A DNA stretch of 50,603 nucleotides from a virus: IMG/VR virus record IMGVR_UViG_3300044464_000092, positions 1 to 50,603 of that record. The stretch is one strand, 5' to 3'. A program made the translations under genes and the position numbers. The first letter of the stretch is position 1; every line of letters begins with the position of its first letter. This document shows positions 1 through 6,506 of this stretch, piece after piece. Below the pieces are notes generated by a model. That model was not told where the DNA came from. It ran no database searches and was given only the letters and a program-made list of their open reading frames with translations.

Positions 1-240
1 CTGGGGGGCGCGAACCTGGTCGGCGCGAACCTGAGCCGCGCGAACCTGAGCCGCGCGAACCTGAGCCGCGCGAACCTGAGCCGCGCGAACCTGGGAGACG
101 CGAACCTGCGCGACGCGTACCTGCGCGGCGCGGACCTGCGCGGCGCGGACCTGAGCCGCGCGAACCTGAGCCGCGCGAACCTGAGCCGCGCGAACCTGGG
201 AGACGCGAACCTGGGCGGCGCGAAACTGGGCGGCGCGCGC
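1..240 (+). repeat. 15-bp tandem repeats encoding pentapeptides
   Basis: About sixteen near-identical 15-bp units, mostly variants of CGCGAACCTGAGC, run from the window edge to about 240. They encode the pentapeptide helix. Near-identical units at the very end of a contig are a likely cause of the assembly break and may hide an unknown number of missing repeats. Confidence 0.9.
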
Positions 241-561
241 GATGACCTGCGGGCCGTGCTCGACGCGGCGCCGGTGGAGGTCGCGGGACTACTCGCGGCG
301 CTGCGCGAGGGCAGCATCGACGGTAGTAAGTACGAGGGCGAGTGCTCGTGTCTCAAGGGGACCCTCGCGACCGTGCGGGGGTGCGGGTATCGCGAGCTCG
401 GCGGCGGAGCGCTGGCTCCAGACTCCCAGAGCCCGAGCGAGTTGTTGTTCGCGGCGATCGCGCCCGGCGGGACGCCCGAGGTCAACCCGGTGGCCGCGAT
501 CGTCGAGGGGTGGATCGTCGAGTGGATGCGCGAGCACGAGCAGAAGGAGCAGAGCAAGTGA
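1..561 (+). CDS. Pentapeptide-repeat protein, C-terminal part (5' truncated by window edge)
   Basis: The frame is open from the first base. About the first 80 residues are A(N/D)LXX pentapeptides ([15 protein letters not shown]), which in this family fold into a right-handed square beta-helix. The following ~100 residues are a non-repeat tail with '[10 protein letters not shown]', a cysteine-containing segment I recognise from phage pentapeptide proteins of this type. The stop overlaps the next start (GTGA). The missing N-terminus is probably the partial gene at 50504-50603. The role in the phage is unknown; DNA mimicry is known for other pentapeptide proteins (Qnr, MfpA) but is not shown here. 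Confidence 0.85.
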   Translation: MGGANLVGANLSRANLSRANLSRANLSRANLGDANLRDAYLRGADLRGADLSRANLSRANLSRANLGDANLGGAKLGGARDDLRAVLDAAPVEVAGLLAALREGSIDGSKYEGECSCLKGTLATVRGCGYRELGGGALAPDSQSPSELLFAAIAPGGTPEVNPVAAIVEGWIVEWMREHEQKEQSK

Positions 562-1208
562 CGATCACTATCAAGACCGAGCTCGCCGTCGCCATCGCAC
601 GGTGGGCGATGGCAGATCACGGCGACCAGCTGTCGGCGGTCGTGTTTCGCGATGGCGTGGTCTGCGCGACCGATGGCCACGCCATGTGCTCCCTCCCGAT
701 CGATACGCTCGCCGACGAGTTCGGCGTGTACAGACGCGATTTGTTGGCCGCGGTAGCCGCGCAGGACGTGATGGCGCGCGAGGAGTTCTACGCGAAGATC
801 GATCACGATCTCAAGATCAACGACTACGAAGCGCAACTCACCGATTGGCCTCGTGGCACGCGCGAGCTGCAGCTGACCTGTGCCGGGGAGGACGTGCGTA
901 TCGACCTCGGTGGGATCACGCTATCCGTGCCGGCCGCGGTCATATCGACCTACCCGACGGCTCGCGTGCTCGACGAGATGCTGTCGGCGAAGACGTGCAA
1001 GGGATCGCCGGATGGATATCTGCTCAACCCGAGGTTCCTCGCCGAGGTCGAGCGGACCAATAACGCGACGTCAGGGAAGAGCGTCCGCGTCGTCTCGTGG
1101 GGCAAGCTCGGCAAGCAAGGCGCGATAGATCCGGTCGTGCTCCATGGCGATACCGGCGCGAGGTTCGCGATCATGCCGATGAGGGACGTGAAGGGACAGA
1201 GCAAGTGA
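558..1208 (+). CDS. DNA sliding-clamp-like protein (beta-clamp fold)
   Basis: 216 aa starting at GTG 558, which overlaps the previous stop. '[13 protein letters not shown]' resembles the 'ATDGHRLA' segment of DnaN-type clamps. The C-terminus 'FAIMPMRD', preceded by '[11 protein letters not shown]' and a beta-strand 'PVVLHGD', matches the last clamp domain (NPxYL...YxIMPMR). The protein is about 60% of the length of bacterial DnaN, so it has fewer clamp domains. I see no phage DNA polymerase in the window, so it probably acts on host replication or recombination proteins. The fold is fairly sure; the partner is unknown. Confidence 0.7.
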   Translation: MTITIKTELAVAIARWAMADHGDQLSAVVFRDGVVCATDGHAMCSLPIDTLADEFGVYRRDLLAAVAAQDVMAREEFYAKIDHDLKINDYEAQLTDWPRGTRELQLTCAGEDVRIDLGGITLSVPAAVISTYPTARVLDEMLSAKTCKGSPDGYLLNPRFLAEVERTNNATSGKSVRVVSWGKLGKQGAIDPVVLHGDTGARFAIMPMRDVKGQSK

Positions 1209-1426
1209 CCTCGACGGAATCGAACGCGCTCGAGCTGCTCAAGCAAGGGCTGCGAGATCGCGACCAGTATTATCGAGATCTGCTCGCGATGACCGAGCGC
1301 AACACCGAGCTAGCCAAGCGGGTAAGCGAGCTCGAGATCGGGCTGCTCGATGTCTGCATGCTGATCGATCGCCAGATTGACGATCCGAGACTGATCGAAC
1401 TCCGCAAGCTAGCGAGCGGAACCTGA
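1205..1426 (+). CDS. Small coiled-coil hypothetical protein
   Basis: 73 aa from GTG 1205 with a 4-nt overlap to the clamp-like gene. It is rich in Glu, Arg and Leu with a heptad-like pattern (residues ~8-45), so it is probably helical. No family recognised. The junction sequence CAGAGCAAGTGAC at its start also occurs at the start of the clamp-like gene. After it comes the only long gap in this operon. Confidence 0.7.
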   Translation: MTSTESNALELLKQGLRDRDQYYRDLLAMTERNTELAKRVSELEIGLLDVCMLIDRQIDDPRLIELRKLASGT

Positions 1427-1512
1427 CATGTCTCCGCCGCGCATCGTGTGGCGTCGCGAGCGCGCAAGGGGTGGCGGCCCTGCGGGATCCGCCCCCGGCA
1501 TTTCGCCGGTGC
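1427..1512. other. Gene-free spacer with a hairpin before the tRNA-like element
   Basis: The spacer from 1427 to 1602 interrupts a run of overlapping genes. Its first half holds a hairpin CCGGC-ATTTC-GCCGG (about 1495-1510) immediately 5' of the tRNA-like element. No convincing reading frame of its own. Confidence 0.5.
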
Positions 1513-1588
1513 GCCGCTGGAGCGCGAGGAGTGCGCCCTGGTTTCTACGTCCTTTACAGGGAGCCCTGGTTCGATTCCAGGCAGCGGC
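1513..1588 (+). tRNA. tRNA-like element with aberrant anticodon arm
   Basis: A perfect 7-bp acceptor stem (GCCGCTG 1513-1519 with CAGCGGC 1582-1588), a 4-bp D stem (GCGC/GCGC, loop GAGGAGT containing GG) and a perfect 5-bp T arm CCTGG-TTCGATT-CCAGG (1565-1581) are all in the right order. The part between D and T arms (1537-1564) is 28 nt instead of about 23 and gives no standard 5-bp/7-nt anticodon arm. The best pairing there, CCCTG/CAGGG, leaves a 16-nt loop. The discriminator is A, and ACGA follows instead of ACCA. It may be a decayed tRNA, a tRNA with an insertion, or a tRNA mimic. No anticodon can be assigned. Confidence 0.45.
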
Positions 1589-1602
1589 ACGAAAGGATAC
1601 CA

Positions 1603-1698
1603 ATGACCAGCGGACTCGTCGCGTCCATCATCGTGCTCGTCGTGTACCTGCTGATGACGACCTGGCAGGTCGTAAGCGCGAGGAAAGGCACCAAATGA
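1603..1698 (+). CDS. Very small single-pass membrane protein
   Basis: 31 aa. ATG 1603 is preceded by AAAGGA at good spacing. One hydrophobic segment (VASIIVLVVYLLM) is followed by the basic tail 'SARKGTK', which predicts a single membrane helix with the C-terminus inside. The stop overlaps the next ATG. It pairs with the next membrane protein; the function is unknown, and early phage membrane peptides of this kind often act in exclusion or membrane remodelling. Confidence 0.6.
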   Translation: MTSGLVASIIVLVVYLLMTTWQVVSARKGTK

Positions 1699-1898
1699 AC
1701 GTTGTCGTCTGGATCGTCGTCGGGATCATCGGCTCAGTCGGCTTTGTGCTGGCGGAGGTCGGCGCGTACAGGCTCGGCGTGCGGCATGGGAGAGAGCTCG
1801 CGGAAGTCGATCTCAAGGGCGCAAAGATGGAGGCAAAAGCGTGGAAACAGATCGCGTGCGCAACGCGCATGCCGCTAAGAAAGGAAGCAAAACGATGA
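1695..1898 (+). CDS. Small membrane protein
   Basis: 67 aa with a long N-terminal hydrophobic helix (residues ~3-25, 'VVVWIVVGIIGSVGFVLAEV') followed by a charged helix rich in Lys and Glu. ATG 1695 overlaps the stop of the preceding membrane peptide (ATGA). No family recognised. The N-in or N-out topology cannot be decided. Confidence 0.65.
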   Translation: MNVVVWIVVGIIGSVGFVLAEVGAYRLGVRHGRELAEVDLKGAKMEAKAWKQIACATRMPLRKEAKR

Positions 1899-2107
1899 GT
1901 AGATATCGCGTGATGGGAACAGTTACGATCTCCGTCTCGGTAATTGTCGAGGCCAAATCCAAGACAGATGCTTTACGTCTCGCCGGGGATGCTCCGATGA
2001 TGTCGCTTTGCTACTCGTGCTCGCGTGGGGAGGATGGCACGTGGTGCACGAGCGGTGAGCTTGACGGCGAGGCCGCCATTGATCGCGATAGAGTGGAGAA
2101 AGTATGA
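1895..2107 (+). CDS. Small hypothetical protein
   Basis: 70 aa from ATG 1895 in a 4-nt overlap. 'YRVMGTVTISVSVIVEAKSKTDALRLAGDAP' has the beta-beta-alpha look of small phage proteins in which an alternating beta hairpin precedes an 'A...A...A' helix. It has two cysteines ('CYSCSRGEDGTWC'). Function unknown. Confidence 0.65.
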   Translation: MSRYRVMGTVTISVSVIVEAKSKTDALRLAGDAPMMSLCYSCSRGEDGTWCTSGELDGEAAIDRDRVEKV

Positions 2108-2730
2108 GCAGGAAACCGAAATGCGAGCATATCTGCTCGAAGTACACGTACATCAACGACGCCGCCATCGCGCGGCACTGCACGTCGTGCGGCGAGCGGA
2201 TGCCGCTCGGGACGAGCAATGACGTTGGCGTCGAGGTGGAGATCCGTGCTGCTGAGCTGGCCGCGCGAGCGCTCTCGGGTTGCAGCATGGGATTCCGCTG
2301 GCTCGACGAGAAGCTCGGATTCAATCTGCCGAATCTGGAGGGTAATGACTCAGACGAGTGGATGTCTGGCTGGTTCGCGCGCGCCATCGTCGATCACGAC
2401 ATCTCGAGCGAGGTCGGTCCAACGAGCTTTGGAGATCCGGCGTGGGCGCCGGATGGTGTAGCCGCGGAAGATGCCCTGCGTGATCCAACGGTCGACGCAC
2501 GCAACGCCGCGATCATCGCCGAGCGGACCAGGCACGACACGGCGTGGAGCGACGTCATCATCGCGAGCGGCCCCCGTCCGGAGAATCTCTCCGGCGCAAC
2601 TCTGGCCGCTCCTCCGCGCGACGTGATCGGAGCGATCGAGAAGCGCATCGCCGAGCGGACCCGTCACGACGTCGCCGCATCGGTCGTGCGACACGCGGAG
2701 ATCGAATGCGATCCGCAGGAGGAGCCATGA
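2104..2730 (+). CDS. Zinc-ribbon hypothetical protein
   Basis: 208 aa from ATG 2104 (4-nt overlap). The N-terminus carries C7-x3-H/C and 'CTSCGERM' (Cys-x2-Cys), together a probable zinc site. The segment 'IIAERTRHD' is followed about 50 residues later by the near repeat 'RIAERTRHD', which suggests an internal duplication in the C-terminal helical part. No family recognised. Confidence 0.65.
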   Translation: MSRKPKCEHICSKYTYINDAAIARHCTSCGERMPLGTSNDVGVEVEIRAAELAARALSGCSMGFRWLDEKLGFNLPNLEGNDSDEWMSGWFARAIVDHDISSEVGPTSFGDPAWAPDGVAAEDALRDPTVDARNAAIIAERTRHDTAWSDVIIASGPRPENLSGATLAAPPRDVIGAIEKRIAERTRHDVAASVVRHAEIECDPQEEP

Positions 2731-2933
2731 CCGCCATCGAGCTCGCCGCGTACCAGGGCGCTGCATGGGGCGCGCTCGACCGCGCCGCGCAATGGCGACT
2801 GCGGCTCGCCGACCACTGCGTGACCGCGGCCATTGCGCTGCGGAGGTCCGAGTGCACCGACTACAGCATCGCGATCAACAGGATCACCGCGATGCTCGAG
2901 ATGGGCGGAGCGGAGCGGGGAGGTGCGTCGTGA
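2727..2933 (+). CDS. Small helical hypothetical protein
   Basis: 68 aa from ATG 2727, preceded by GGAGGAGCC and overlapping the previous stop. It is alanine-rich, all helical in appearance, without motifs. Function unknown. Confidence 0.6.
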   Translation: MTAIELAAYQGAAWGALDRAAQWRLRLADHCVTAAIALRRSECTDYSIAINRITAMLEMGGAERGGAS

Positions 2934-3181
2934 CACTCGAGCAAATCACGCAGTTGCGGGTAATCGTCGCCGGCGAACGGCCGGTGATCTCGCGGACCAG
3001 GTACAACGTCTACCGCAAGGGCTGGCTCGTAGAGGTCGGCGGCGAGACCAGCAGCGTGCGGACCGTGCAGCTCACCGCCGCGGCGTGCGTTGAGCTCGGC
3101 ATCGCGCGGACCGACGAGCGGTACGAGCTCGTGCTCGCAAACGGAAGTTGGTCCCACCGGGGCAGCATGGAGACGCCATGA
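2930..3181 (+). CDS. Hypothetical protein
   Basis: 83 aa from GTG 2930 (GTGA overlap). A mixed beta/alpha pattern ('RYNVYRKGWLVEVGGE' strands). No cysteines at zinc-site spacing, no family recognised. Confidence 0.6.
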   Translation: MTLEQITQLRVIVAGERPVISRTRYNVYRKGWLVEVGGETSSVRTVQLTAAACVELGIARTDERYELVLANGSWSHRGSMETP

Positions 3182-3363
3182 CGTGGGACAGGGGAGAGGC
3201 TGAGCTGCTGATCGGCCGTGCAAGGGGCTGTGAGGGGCAATTCGCTCCGTCGTATCTGGTGGCCAGATTGTCGGAGATGTTGCTGTGCGCGCGCGATGAG
3301 ATTGATCGCCTGCAGGGCCGGAACGATGCGCTCGAGGCCGTGTGCAAGGCGGGTGGCCGATGA
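3178..3363 (+). CDS. Small hypothetical protein
   Basis: 61 aa from ATG 3178, which overlaps the preceding stop; a GTG further upstream would only add residues inside the neighbour. The second half ('ARLSEMLLCARDEIDRLQGRNDALEAV') is a predicted coiled coil. Function unknown. Confidence 0.6.
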   Translation: MTWDRGEAELLIGRARGCEGQFAPSYLVARLSEMLLCARDEIDRLQGRNDALEAVCKAGGR

Positions 3364-3530
3364 CCGCTCCGAACCGCCACGCCTACTCGCGCCTCGAGAC
3401 CGACGAGGAGCTGATGGCTCGCATCTCAGCGAAGAGACGGCACCCAATCTCGACTCGACCGGGGTGCTCGGCGGACGAGCGCGCTGCGGAGTTCGGCTTG
3501 GAGCGCCGACTCGTGTGGGTGACGGCGTGA
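3360..3530 (+). CDS. Small hypothetical protein
   Basis: 56 aa from ATG 3360 (ATGA overlap). Basic and without recognisable motifs. Support comes mainly from its place in an unbroken chain of overlapping genes. Confidence 0.5.
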   Translation: MTAPNRHAYSRLETDEELMARISAKRRHPISTRPGCSADERAAEFGLERRLVWVTA

Positions 3531-3670
3531 TCCACCACGTCAAGCTCGTGCTCATCGGAGCGCGCTGGTCATGGGTCTGCACGTGCCGCGCGCACGGAGC
3601 GGAGCGGATGTGGCGACGGCAAGCGCGCGACGAGGGGCGAGTTCACAAGGAGTCGAACCGTGGGCGATGA
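3527..3670 (+). CDS. Small basic hypothetical protein
   Basis: 47 aa from GTG 3527 (GTGA overlap). Contains 'WVCTCRAHGAERMWRRQARDEG', short and strongly basic toward the C-terminus. It could bind nucleic acid, but nothing specific supports this. Confidence 0.5.
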   Translation: MIHHVKLVLIGARWSWVCTCRAHGAERMWRRQARDEGRVHKESNRGR

Positions 3671-3836
3671 ACACCTTCACGCTGCGAACGGGATCGCATG
3701 GGGAGCGGCCGTGAGCCTTGCGATCGGAGCGCTGCTCGCCGGCCTCGGACTACATGGTCCGGCCGTCGCCGCGGCGCTGTCCGGATTCGCGATGATTTTC
3801 ATCGCGATCGCGGTAGTTGGGATGGGGCGGCGATGA
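3660..3836 (+). CDS. Small two-helix membrane protein
   Basis: 58 aa. GTG 3660 is chosen because AAGGAG lies 7-8 nt upstream; it overlaps the previous gene by 11 nt. Two hydrophobic helices (residues ~12-30 and ~36-54) are separated by a short Gly/His/Pro turn, a hairpin holin-like topology. As an early gene it is more likely an exclusion or membrane-modifying protein than the lysis holin. An alternative start at GTG 3711 would remove most of the first helix. Confidence 0.6.
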   Translation: MGDEHLHAANGIAWGAAVSLAIGALLAGLGLHGPAVAAALSGFAMIFIAIAVVGMGRR

Positions 3837-3997
3837 GCGACGTCCTGCTCCAAATCATCTGGGTTGCCGCGCACGTCGGGCTCCGCGAGTGGAGCCGCGA
3901 GCGCCGGCCGACCGCCGCGCAGTGGTCGCACGTCCACGACATCACCATCGAGCTCGGCTGTCCGCCGGCACCGCGCATGGGGAGGGTGTGGTCGTGA
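3833..3997 (+). CDS. Small hypothetical protein
   Basis: 54 aa from ATG 3833 (ATGA overlap). No recognisable motif. It ends in 'VWS', as does the next gene product, because the gene junctions share a 19-bp direct repeat. Confidence 0.55.
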   Translation: MSDVLLQIIWVAAHVGLREWSRERRPTAAQWSHVHDITIELGCPPAPRMGRVWS

Positions 3998-4003
3998 TCA
4001 AGC
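3985..4003 (+). repeat. 19-bp gene-junction direct repeat, copy 1
   Basis: The identical 19-mer occurs again at 4245-4263, exactly 260 bp away. Each copy contains the stop of one gene overlapping the GTG start of the next, so recombination between copies would delete or add precisely one gene. Confidence 0.9.
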
Positions 4004-4257
4004 CATGGCGATGGGGCCGACTCGAGTCGATCGCGCAACACCACCTTGAGACGTACGTCCTGCGCGACGGCAACGGCGATAACCGCTGCACGATCTGGAG
4101 AACCGTAGACGGGCATATGTGGCATACGTGGACTGTCGGCGGAGTCGGCGGGGAAAACGATACGGCCCCGACGCTCAACGATGCGAAGGACCAGGCCATC
4201 GCCGCCATCGTCCGACAGGGCTGGGCCCCGGGTGGATGGAAGGTGGTGTGGTCGTGA
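3994..4257 (+). CDS. Hypothetical protein
   Basis: 87 aa from GTG 3994. It looks like a small beta-rich fold ('TYVLRDGNGDNRCTIWRT', 'HTWTVGG') followed by a helix 'LNDAKDQAIAAIVRQG', a common shape in small phage proteins. The junctions at both ends share GGTGTGGTCGTGATCAAGC (3985-4003 and 4245-4263), so the gene is bracketed by direct repeats. Confidence 0.65.
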   Translation: MIKPWRWGRLESIAQHHLETYVLRDGNGDNRCTIWRTVDGHMWHTWTVGGVGGENDTAPTLNDAKDQAIAAIVRQGWAPGGWKVVWS

Positions 4258-4263
4258 TCAAGC
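4245..4263 (+). repeat. 19-bp gene-junction direct repeat, copy 2
   Basis: Second copy of the junction at 3985-4003; it carries the stop of the 3994-4257 gene and the GTG start at 4254. Confidence 0.9.
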
Positions 4264-4610
4264 TCAAGCTCGCTGACGGGCGCGCGGTCACTATCGGTAC
4301 CGGATCGGACCACCACTCTGATGGCGTGTGGCTGCTGAGCGACACAGGGCTACTGCGCCGGCTCACGCCGGACGACGCACGCCGGATTGCAGCGGAGCTT
4401 ACACATGCAGCCGCGATCGAGGAGCGGCGGCTGGCCAAGAAGCCGGGGGGGTGGCCGGTGAGGGGGCTTGCGCTCGGAACACCAGAGCATGGCATCACGA
4501 TCATGCAGGTAATCGCGATGGCCCTGTGGGTAGCGTCGTGGGACATCGTGGGACGCGACCGGCACATCGCCGCACGCCGCGATCTATCACGATGCATGAG
4601 GGGCCGGTGA
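4254..4610 (+). CDS. Hypothetical protein
   Basis: 118 aa from GTG 4254. The first ~60 residues ('DGVWLLSDTGLLRRLTPDDARRIAAEL') read as a compact strand-strand-helix unit. A hydrophobic stretch 'ITIMQVIAMALWVASWDIV' near residue 85-103 could be a membrane helix, followed by a basic tail. The mixture suggests either a tail-anchored protein or a fusion of two small genes. No family recognised. Confidence 0.6.
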   Translation: MIKLKLADGRAVTIGTGSDHHSDGVWLLSDTGLLRRLTPDDARRIAAELTHAAAIEERRLAKKPGGWPVRGLALGTPEHGITIMQVIAMALWVASWDIVGRDRHIAARRDLSRCMRGR

Positions 4611-4918
4611 GGGGCCGGACCATCGCCGACCTGCAGCGGCGCCGAGACGAGCACCAAGCCGCGGCGGACGTGATCGGCAAGCGGCTATCGGCGATCGCGT
4701 TCTCCAGGAAGTGGTACGAGACGCTCGCGGTCGAGGTCAAGATCATCGACCGGGTTCGCGAGTTCCTAGCGTGGCGTCCCGATCTCACGTTCTCGCCCGG
4801 AGAGATCATCGAGGCATGTCATGCCGGCAGTCACGCGGTCGCCAAGGCGCTGACCCGGCTCGTGCGAAGCGGGGCGATCGTCAGGGCGGCGCACGCCGCG
4901 TACAGGATCGCCCGGTGA
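4607..4918 (+). CDS. Winged-helix / HTH protein
   Basis: 103 aa from GTG 4607 (GTGA overlap, GAGG upstream); ATG 4592 in the same frame would add 5 residues. The N-terminal third is a charged helix. Residues ~45-103 ('FLAWRPDLTFSPGEIIEACH...AVAKALTRLVRSGAIVRA...YRIAR') read as a winged helix: helix, recognition helix, then a beta-wing ending in 'YR'. It probably binds DNA. Its position next to int suggests a directionality factor or early regulator, which is inference. Confidence 0.6.
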   Translation: MRGRTIADLQRRRDEHQAAADVIGKRLSAIAFSRKWYETLAVEVKIIDRVREFLAWRPDLTFSPGEIIEACHAGSHAVAKALTRLVRSGAIVRAAHAAYRIAR

Positions 4919-5202
4919 CCGCATCCGAGCTGCGCCAGCTCGCGCGGCTCGCCGCGACCCTTGCGAGCGAGCTCGAATCCGGAGGAGCCTTGCGGCTGGG
5001 AATCGCCGCGTCTGGTCAGGAGGACCAATGCGACGAGGAAAGGCACAGCGAGCTCATGGACCATACCGACACGGGAAGATGTGGCGCGTCCACTTCGTCT
5101 CCGGATCCGGGAGAGATCGGAAGACGACATATGAGGTCTTTGCTTCGAGGGCAGACGCCCAGAAGTGCTACGACGACGCCACGGACGAGGCGCAAGGGCT
5201 AA
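4915..5202 (+). CDS. Possible small protein overlapping int
   Basis: GTG 4915 overlaps the previous stop as in the rest of the operon. The first ~37 residues ('ASELRQLARLAATLASELES') look like a genuine amphipathic helix. The rest lies in another frame inside the integrase N-terminus, where its composition loses protein character (long Arg/Thr/Ser runs). It may be a translated leader that couples to int, or a gene whose 3' end has been overwritten by int. Confidence 0.35.
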   Translation: MTASELRQLARLAATLASELESGGALRLGIAASGQEDQCDEERHSELMDHTDTGRCGASTSSPDPGEIGRRHMRSLLRGQTPRSATTTPRTRRKG

Positions 5203-6089
5203 CCGTGAGCACAGCCATCAAGGCATGGCTCGACGCGAAGCGAGCGCAGGGCCTCGCCGATCTCACCATCGTGGCGTACGAGCAGCGGATCAGGATGCTG
5301 CTTGGCTCGATGATTAACCGGCCCGTGCGATCAGTCGCGAACCGCGGACCCGAGCTCTATGCCGCCGCCCTGGAAGGTCGCAAGGCGGACTCGCACCAGA
5401 ACCTGCTCGTTGCGGGGAGGATCTGGGGGAAGTGGTGCGTGCGGCAGAAGTGGCTCCGCGCCAACCCATTCGCCGAGGTCGACCCGGTCGGCCGGCGGGT
5501 GCACGGCGCCGACAAGATCAGGCTGACCGTTGACGAGTCGCGCAGGCTCGAAGCGTGGTGCCTCGCGCATCCGGACGATCAGGGCGCGGTGCTGACGCTC
5601 GGCTACCTGTACCTCGGCACCCGTAACATGGAGCTCGCGGTACGCGACGTGCGCGACCTCGACGACGGCGTGCGGCTGCTGTTGATCGGCAAGGCGAAGT
5701 CGCGCGCCGGTCAGCGCAAGCTCGTGGTGCCGGTGGCGCTGGGCGCCCTGCTGCGGGCCCAGGTCGACGGACGTCCATCTGATGCGCCGGTGTTCGTCAA
5801 CGCTAAAGGGCAGCGGATGGGCAGCAACACGGCCCGCGACCACGTCAAACGCGTCTGCGTTGCCGCCGGGGTCCCAGAAGTCCCACCACAGGCGCTGCGG
5901 AGGACTCAGGCATCGCTTGCGATGGATGCGGGGGAGACTTCGCTCGCGGTGGCGCGGCACCTTGGGCAGGCGACCGGAGAAGCCCCGAAGGTCACAGCTC
6001 AGAGCTATCTCGAGCGCGGCTCGGTGGCGACGGCGCAGGGCGAGCGAGCGATGCGGGCGATCCGAGGGCGGACCGCGATTGGAAACTGA
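5028..6089 (+). CDS. int: Tyrosine recombinase (phage integrase)
   Basis: 353 aa. ATG 5028 has AGGAGG 4-5 nt upstream. Residues ~15-50 resemble an arm-type DNA-binding module ('WRVHF...VFASRADAQKCYDDA'), ~55-155 the core-binding SAM-like domain, and ~165-345 the catalytic domain. Visible catalytic residues are R199 ('LGTRNMEL'), a beta-hairpin Lys near 222-224, R291 ('QALRRT') and nucleophile Y327 ('AQSYLER'). The two usual histidines are Gln here: HxxR is Q288-A-L-R291, and 'LGH' is 'LGQ' (Q314). It integrates and excises the prophage; candidate arm sites follow the gene. Confidence 0.93.
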   Translation: MRRGKAQRAHGPYRHGKMWRVHFVSGSGRDRKTTYEVFASRADAQKCYDDATDEAQGLTVSTAIKAWLDAKRAQGLADLTIVAYEQRIRMLLGSMINRPVRSVANRGPELYAAALEGRKADSHQNLLVAGRIWGKWCVRQKWLRANPFAEVDPVGRRVHGADKIRLTVDESRRLEAWCLAHPDDQGAVLTLGYLYLGTRNMELAVRDVRDLDDGVRLLLIGKAKSRAGQRKLVVPVALGALLRAQVDGRPSDAPVFVNAKGQRMGSNTARDHVKRVCVAAGVPEVPPQALRRTQASLAMDAGETSLAVARHLGQATGEAPKVTAQSYLERGSVATAQGERAMRAIRGRTAIGN

Positions 6090-6236
6090 TTGGAAACTAC
6101 GGCCATTCGTCCGCAGATTCCTCGACGAGAAAGACTACTAAGTGAAGAACCGGCAGTTATTATCCATCCCGACGACGCTACACCCTGAAAAGTTTCCAGG
6201 CGAGCGATTCCCGCGTCGACGATGTGAGTGGAAACC
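6081..6236 (+). other. Candidate attP region with repeated GGAAAC sites
   Basis: Starting over the int stop codon there are four copies of a GGAAAC core: direct at 6081-6087 and 6092-6098 (within a tandem GATTGGAAACT), inverted at 6191-6197 (AGTTTCC), and direct at 6230-6236. The stretch 6099-6190 between them has no gene and is less GC-rich. The arrangement of short direct and inverted repeats around a gene-free centre beside int is typical for an attachment site with arm-type sites. The core crossover cannot be located without the host attB. Confidence 0.45.
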
Positions 6237-6254
6237 GGTGAAAGGACCGACGAC

Positions 6255-6506
6255 ATGAACCAGTCGGCGCGCTGGCGCTGGCTCAACGCCAACCTTCGCC
6301 CCCTGCTCGACGGCTACGCCGCGGCGCTGGACGAGGTGGCAAGGCTGCGCCACGAGCTCGGCGACGCCACCGCGCATGAGGGCGACTGGCTCAGCAAGAC
6401 CTCGCGGCTGATGTGCGAGACGGTAATGGGTGACCGCGACGCGCTGCGGGCCGAGGTTGCTCGGCTACGAGCAGAGCTCGCGAAGCGCCTCGAGCCCACC
6501 GGGTAG
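6255..6506 (+). CDS. Small coiled-coil protein
   Basis: 83 aa. ATG 6255 is chosen because AAGGA lies 8 nt upstream; an upstream GTG at 6228 would start inside the repeat region. Heptads with 'EVARLRHEL' and 'EVARLRAELAKRL' predict two coiled-coil segments. It is the last plus-strand gene before the lysis genes and overlaps the end of the endolysin gene tail to tail by 42 bp. Function unknown. Confidence 0.65.
   Translation: MNQSARWRWLNANLRPLLDGYAAALDEVARLRHELGDATAHEGDWLSKTSRLMCETVMGDRDALRAEVARLRAELAKRLEPTG

Noticed and set aside
1-240. Tandem repeat as CRISPR or origin iterons
   Set aside because: The 15-bp period is in phase and encodes pentapeptides; there are no spacers of CRISPR size.
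242-1208. Longer plus-strand frames starting at 242 and 342 around the clamp-like gene
   Set aside because: The 242 frame is a shadow; the 342 frame is the clamp-like gene extended upstream into the pentapeptide gene, and the GTG at 558 with a 4-nt overlap is the better start.
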